The position numbers and the translations under genes were made by a program. Positions 60,972-64,000 of a stretch of DNA of 64,000 bases are shown in pieces. The first letter of the stretch is position 1. Each line of letters begins with the position of its first letter. The stretch covers positions 124,001-188,000 of the forward strand of contig JADFZL010000014.1 of the NCBI GenBank assembly GCA_015232575.1, written 5' to 3'. Source of the stretch: Candidatus Rifleibacteriota bacterium (lineage in GTDB: Bacteria; Muiribacteriota; Ozemobacteria; Ozemobacterales; Ozemobacteraceae). Below the pieces are notes generated by a model. The model worked only from the letters and a program-made list of their open reading frames with translations. It was not told the origin of the DNA and did no database searches.

Positions 60972-61328
60972 GGGGGTGAACCGGTTTCGACGGAGCGTGT
61001 GAGCAACTACCTGCCATTCAAGGTTGATCGAAGGGCCTTGTGAAAAATCGATCAAAAAACAACTGCTAACGAAAACTTAGCACTCGCAGCCTAAGGGCTG
61101 TGCGGTTCGCGATAAACTTCGCCGGTAGGGTATCGTAGAGCCGTCGACAAAACTGGCTGGATGTTTCACGGGTCCCCTGGCGTGAAACGTCGAGATAAAC
61201 CAGACGGATCGGGTGAGTAGTAGCCTGCCTGTGAGTTGTGAAAGCCCTAAATTAATAAATCGCAGGACATAATGGTAGACGGTGCTTGTGATCCTCTTCG
61301 GACGCGGGTTCGATTCCCGCCACCTCCA
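60972..61328 (+). ncRNA. ssrA: Transfer-messenger RNA (tmRNA)
   Basis: 5' GGGGGTGAACCGGTTTCGAC and 3' GGGTTCGATTCCCGCCACCTC form the tRNA-like domain; GGGGGUG pairs with CACCUCC in the acceptor stem, and the T-arm GGGTTCGATTCCC is intact. The tag frame at 61065-61094 reads ANENLALAA then TAA, a classical proteolysis tag ending in LAA-type residues. Length ~357 nt is normal for one-piece tmRNA. It rescues stalled ribosomes and tags the product for degradation. CCA is not encoded (CCTCCAACG), as expected if added post-transcriptionally. The 3' end is the probable integration site of the adjoining element. Confidence 0.97.
61300..61328. other. Probable attachment site (tmRNA 3' end)
   Basis: The T-arm/acceptor end of ssrA (ACGCGGGTTCGATTCCCGCC + ACCTCCA) is a favoured target of tyrosine integrases, and an integrase gene starts 82 bp downstream. 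No second copy of this segment lies in the window, so the far attachment site would be to the right of 64000. Confidence 0.55.
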
Positions 61329-61409
61329 ACGGAGAGCCGCTATAGAAGCGGCTCTTTTTTATTATGCAGTCATTTTGCAGTCAATTTTAAAAAATGCTAT
61401 ACTGGAGTT

Positions 61410-62429
61410 ATGAGTTCACTTATAAATCGAAATGGCTGGTATTTCTATCAATGGTATCTTCATGGCCGAAAAAAAATGAGAACCACGAAGACCAAGGATT
61501 TGACGCATGCAAAGAGAATTCAAAAACTTTGGGACGCCAAACTTGAAGCCCTGCAGACGGGAATGGCTCACAGTCGAATTTCCATTTCCCGACTAATTGA
61601 TTTTTTCATTGAAACAAAAGGTGTCACGATAAAAGAATCGACTCTGAAACGCTATAAACAGCAAATTTCAGCTCTATCCAAATTTTTTGAAAATATCAAC
61701 TGGGTCCACCAACTTAATGCAGACTTAGTAAATGAGTTTGTAGCAGATCGCAAAAAGCAGGGCAAAACCCCAAAAGCAATTTTTGAAGAAATTTCCATTT
61801 TAAAGTCAGCCCTCAAACTGGCACACGCAAACCACCTGATAGATGAAATACCTATACGCTCCTGGCCAACAATAAAAAAAATCCCTGGCCGTCCTGAGAG
61901 GATGGGTTTTTATTCAAAAGAAGAAATAGCTGAACTTAAAAATTATTTCCGGGAAAAGGAATTCGAAAGATACTTTCTTTTTTTGATTTTTACCGGATGT
62001 CGATATAACGAAATGCTTGAATGCAAGGTTCGAGACGTTAATATTCAGGAAAAGATTATTACTATTCGTTCCGAAAAGACAGAATCTTCATCAGATAATC
62101 AATTCAGATATCTTGCCATTCATCAGGAACTGTTTCCTATATTAAAATCTGCAATAGAAAACAAAAAGAAAGATTCTCTTATTTTTCCTGAAATCAGAAA
62201 ACACGGTTACAACTGGGCAAGAAGGCAACTTCAACTTGCTTGCAAAGAGCTTGGAATAAACTATCGTCGAGTTCACGGATTAAGACATACTTTTGCAACA
62301 TATCTACTTGCATCCGGAATGGATTTACGTCAGGCGATGGCAGCACTTGGACACGAACGCCTTGAAACTACTCAAAAATACGCCCACCTTGCTGAAAAAG
62401 TCGCTAATGTGAATAAACTGGGATATTAG
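61410..62429 (+). CDS. Tyrosine recombinase / integrase
   Basis: 339 residues from the ATG at 61410; a frame extending back into the tmRNA gene is not used. N-terminal arm (WYFYQWYLHGRKKMRTTKTK) and SAM-like core-binding domain (~55-140), then the catalytic domain with R198 (FTGCRYNEML), H289-x-x-R292 (HGLRHTFATYLL), H315 (LGHERLETTQKY) and nucleophile Y324. The set is complete, so it should be active. Its place at the tmRNA 3' end marks it as the integrase of an element that uses that gene as attB. It is 12 bp ahead of a nuclease gene. Confidence 0.93.
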   Translation: MSSLINRNGWYFYQWYLHGRKKMRTTKTKDLTHAKRIQKLWDAKLEALQTGMAHSRISISRLIDFFIETKGVTIKESTLKRYKQQISALSKFFENINWVHQLNADLVNEFVADRKKQGKTPKAIFEEISILKSALKLAHANHLIDEIPIRSWPTIKKIPGRPERMGFYSKEEIAELKNYFREKEFERYFLFLIFTGCRYNEMLECKVRDVNIQEKIITIRSEKTESSSDNQFRYLAIHQELFPILKSAIENKKKDSLIFPEIRKHGYNWARRQLQLACKELGINYRRVHGLRHTFATYLLASGMDLRQAMAALGHERLETTQKYAHLAEKVANVNKLGY

Positions 62430-62441
62430 GAAGGAACACAG

Positions 62442-63233
62442 ATGACAATTGTGCGGTTTGAATCAGAGAACTATTATTTTCAATTTTTTAAGCTGACCCT
62501 AAAACCTCAATATTGTGATAGTAATTCAATTTTAGAAGTAGTTCAGGAACTGGAAAAACTTATTGGGTTTAAAATAGTCCGGATTTATAATCAAGACTCC
62601 ACCGGACGACCAATTTACCTATACCAGGCTCCTAAAGATACTCATCTTCCCCCTGATAAAGATTCAATGTGGCTAATAAGCTTTATTATTGAAGATGGTT
62701 ATTTTGAGAGACTTTTAAGCATAGATAATTTTTTTCAAAGGGAAAAAATATTTGCTTCAACTATCGCAAAGTTTTTTGTTGCTGGAAAAGGAGAGGAAAT
62801 AAAAAAAGTCTCCTGGATTTCCAGTGAATCCGGCAAAAACTACAAGATTTCAAAATTGAGAAAAAATCCCAAAGCATTGGGTAGACCAGCTCTTTATCAT
62901 CAAAATGCAGAAGATTCACCAATTGAGTTAAAATTCGAAGAAGCTTTGGTAAAAAATAAAATTGTTTTCAAAAAGCAACAAGAGGTCTATGAGGGAGGAG
63001 CACTTTTGACTGTTCTTGATTTCATTATTGAAAAACCGCTTATTGCTATATTTTGCGATGGATACAAATATCATTATGATAAATTAAGCGTTCTAAAAGA
63101 CCGTAGGCAAGATAGAGTTTTACAACTTTTGGGCTATAAAGTTTTGAGATTCACCGGTTCAGAAATAATCGAAAATACTGGCCAGTGCATCGAGGAGGTT
63201 AAAAGATTTTTGATATCATCTTCTCCAACATAA
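62442..63233 (+). CDS. Vsr/DUF559-like nuclease on integrated element
   Basis: 263 residues, GGAAGGA upstream. The N-terminal ~150 residues are unfamiliar. The C-terminal ~110 (KFEEALVKNKIVFKKQQEVY, VLDFIIEKPLIAIFCDGYKYH, DRRQDRVLQLLGYKVLRF) follow the Vsr/DUF559 PD-(D/E)xK layout: E166 or E167, D193, D206, then D-x-x-R-Q-x-x-L-x-x-x-G-Y-x-V-L-R-F. Probably a DNA endonuclease carried with the integrase, as defence or mobility cargo; target unknown. It could also be a decayed restriction enzyme, but the motif is complete. Confidence 0.65.
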   Translation: MTIVRFESENYYFQFFKLTLKPQYCDSNSILEVVQELEKLIGFKIVRIYNQDSTGRPIYLYQAPKDTHLPPDKDSMWLISFIIEDGYFERLLSIDNFFQREKIFASTIAKFFVAGKGEEIKKVSWISSESGKNYKISKLRKNPKALGRPALYHQNAEDSPIELKFEEALVKNKIVFKKQQEVYEGGALLTVLDFIIEKPLIAIFCDGYKYHYDKLSVLKDRRQDRVLQLLGYKVLRFTGSEIIENTGQCIEEVKRFLISSSPT

Positions 63234-63573
63234 TTCAAGTCTGTGTAGAAACAGCCATTAATCCAAACCAGATACGCTTTTCAAAGTGATAAAATACACT
63301 TCAAACTCTTTTTCTAACACACCTCAAAAATAGAGAATTATATTTTCCCAAAATGCTTTTTCCCCCGGCGTTGGCCAGGGGAGAAAGTATTTTCTGAAGC
63401 CGGATGATGTTCTCTCCGGAAAGCGATTTTATTGTAGTACTTTTTCGTGGTACAGAATATTTAAAACTTTATAGCCTTCACAAAACCTATTTCAAATTCA
63501 GGTTTGTGATTTCCGATGTTTAGCCTTGCCCAGGCATCACGGGTTTTTAGTCCGATACTTCCACCATTTTGAT
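63234..63573. repeat. Gene-free gap with 14-bp inverted repeat
   Basis: No gene seen. TGCCCAGGCATCAC (63527-63540) and GTGATGCCTGGGCA (63585-63598) are exact reverse complements 44 bp apart; the right arm is the end of the neighbouring coding sequence. The pair could fold downstream of that minus-strand gene as an unusual terminator. Confidence 0.6.
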
Positions 63574-64000
63574 TTATGCTGGCTGTGATGCCTGGGCAGG
63601 CCGAGGGTTTACAATTGCTCCGATTGTTTTCTGCTTAATCAGCTGAGCTTCAACCAGATCGGTTAGTTTGCCTTCGACACTCGCGGCAAAAATCCCTGGA
63701 AAGGTTTTGAGTCTTTCCTTGATTTGATTTGTCGCAATCTGCCTTGCATCATTATAAATGTCTTCAAGTTCCTGCTGAGTTATCTTACCATCAGAAAACG
63801 CTTTTCTTGCTCCTGATACAATATTCCCTTCGACGGCAAGAATGACCTCACCTGCTTCATGTTCGAGAGTTTTCAGATTTTCATTGTGGGTTTTGCTTTC
63901 AACCCATTCAATAAGTTTTCCAACAAGAATGTTAAGTATTTTCCCCACGATTGGAATCGTAACGATTACGACAACCTTTATTACTTCATTGAGAATTTCC
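63574..64000 (-). CDS. Holin-like protein (superfamily 6 / LLH type), N-terminus outside window
   Basis: Frame stays open to the right edge; a GTG at 63948 is the first possible start inside but the residues before it, EILNEVIKVVVIVTIPIVGK, are in frame and make a membrane helix, so the real start is beyond 64000. The rest is helical with EHEAGEVILAVEGNIVSGAR, KAFSDGKITQQELEDIYNDA and LTDLVEAQLIKQK, like the LLH/superfamily 6 holins of phages. That points to a prophage-derived element. Homology is by pattern only. Confidence 0.5.
   Translation of the reverse strand, partial: EILNEVIKVVVIVTIPIVGKILNILVGKLIEWVESKTHNENLKTLEHEAGEVILAVEGNIVSGARKAFSDGKITQQELEDIYNDARQIATNQIKERLKTFPGIFAASVEGKLTDLVEAQLIKQKTIGAIVNPRPAQASQPA

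Noticed and set aside
60819..61043. 74-codon ORF overlapping the tmRNA gene
   Set aside because: Overlaps iteron-like repeats and ssrA itself; chance frame.
60972..61328. Ordinary tRNA gene at the 3' part
   Set aside because: The T-arm belongs to a tmRNA; 5' end, tag frame and acceptor pairing all fit ssrA.
61272..61409. N-terminal extension of the integrase into the tmRNA gene
   Set aside because: Codons there encode the tRNA-like domain sequence; the ATG at 61410 begins the recognisable arm domain.

Overview
The window looks like a stretch of chromosome from an uncultured, moderately AT-rich, Gram-negative bacterium. The diderm envelope is inferred from a predicted outer-membrane beta-barrel protein, an LptA/OstA-like protein, a LolA-like protein, many secreted proteins and type IV pilus/Tad-type proteins. 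The mix of giant TPR proteins, modular pilins and dense intergenic repeat families resembles phyla such as Candidatus Riflebacteria, but that placement is inference only. Several genes appear to start with TTG behind a good Shine-Dalgarno sequence.

Layout. 1-4.6 kb: end of a giant TPR protein cut by the window edge. 4.8-11.7 kb (minus strand): a membrane protein that looks like a fused sigma-factor/anti-sigma protein, a beta-barrel protein, a class III nucleotidyl cyclase with HEAT repeats, and a membrane-anchored NHL protein just upstream of the cyclase. 11.9-14.5 kb: a degenerate sensor-kinase-like protein coupled to an MFS transporter. 15-19 kb: a two-gene cassette of secreted proteins present twice in tandem; the second gene of each copy resembles the transglutaminase-elicitor family. 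19-26.5 kb: LOR/SDH-domain enzyme, PfkB kinase, alpha/beta hydrolase, FecR-domain protein, LolA-like protein, DUF4105 protein. 26.7-35.4 kb: subtilase, PilX-like pseudopilin and a ~2070-residue modular pilin with propeller, LamG and kelch segments. 35.4-40 kb: P-loop fragment, two Uma2 nucleases, a Cys/Asp/Gly-rich mini-protein, dut, dapB and an RMD1/DUF155-like protein. 40.6-46 kb: zincin-like metallopeptidase, LptA-like protein and Ski2-type helicase. 46-51.3 kb: tightly packed operon tsaE-tsaB-tsaD-mutL-miaA (tRNA t6A and i6A modification plus mismatch repair). 51.5-57.5 kb: ASH-repeat surface protein, tandem HPt-like protein, secreted TPR/coiled-coil protein. 58-60.6 kb: truncated potassium-channel pseudogene and a protein fusing a TadC-like membrane platform to a CpaF/TadA-like ATPase. 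61-64 kb: tmRNA gene whose 3' end is followed by a tyrosine integrase, a Vsr/DUF559-like nuclease and a holin-like gene running off the right edge, i.e. the left end of an integrated element.

Intergenic DNA is rich in repeats: (i) GC-rich ~77-bp units of three hairpins placed immediately after stop codons at 7.1, 14.5 and 16.8 kb; (ii) CCGCAGATTACGCAGATT; (iii) GTCATCTCGAACGAATGTGAGAGATCTC-type palindromic elements; (iv) CCACGGAATACACGGAA; (v) a ~110-bp MITE-like element in two copies; (vi) 23-bp iteron-like repeats upstream of the tmRNA gene.

The most unusual items are the TadC-CpaF fusion with an altered His box, the giant modular pilin, the duplicated transglutaminase-elicitor-like cassette, the sigma/anti-sigma fusion and the hairpin arrays. 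All functional calls come from reading motifs by eye; no database search was run.
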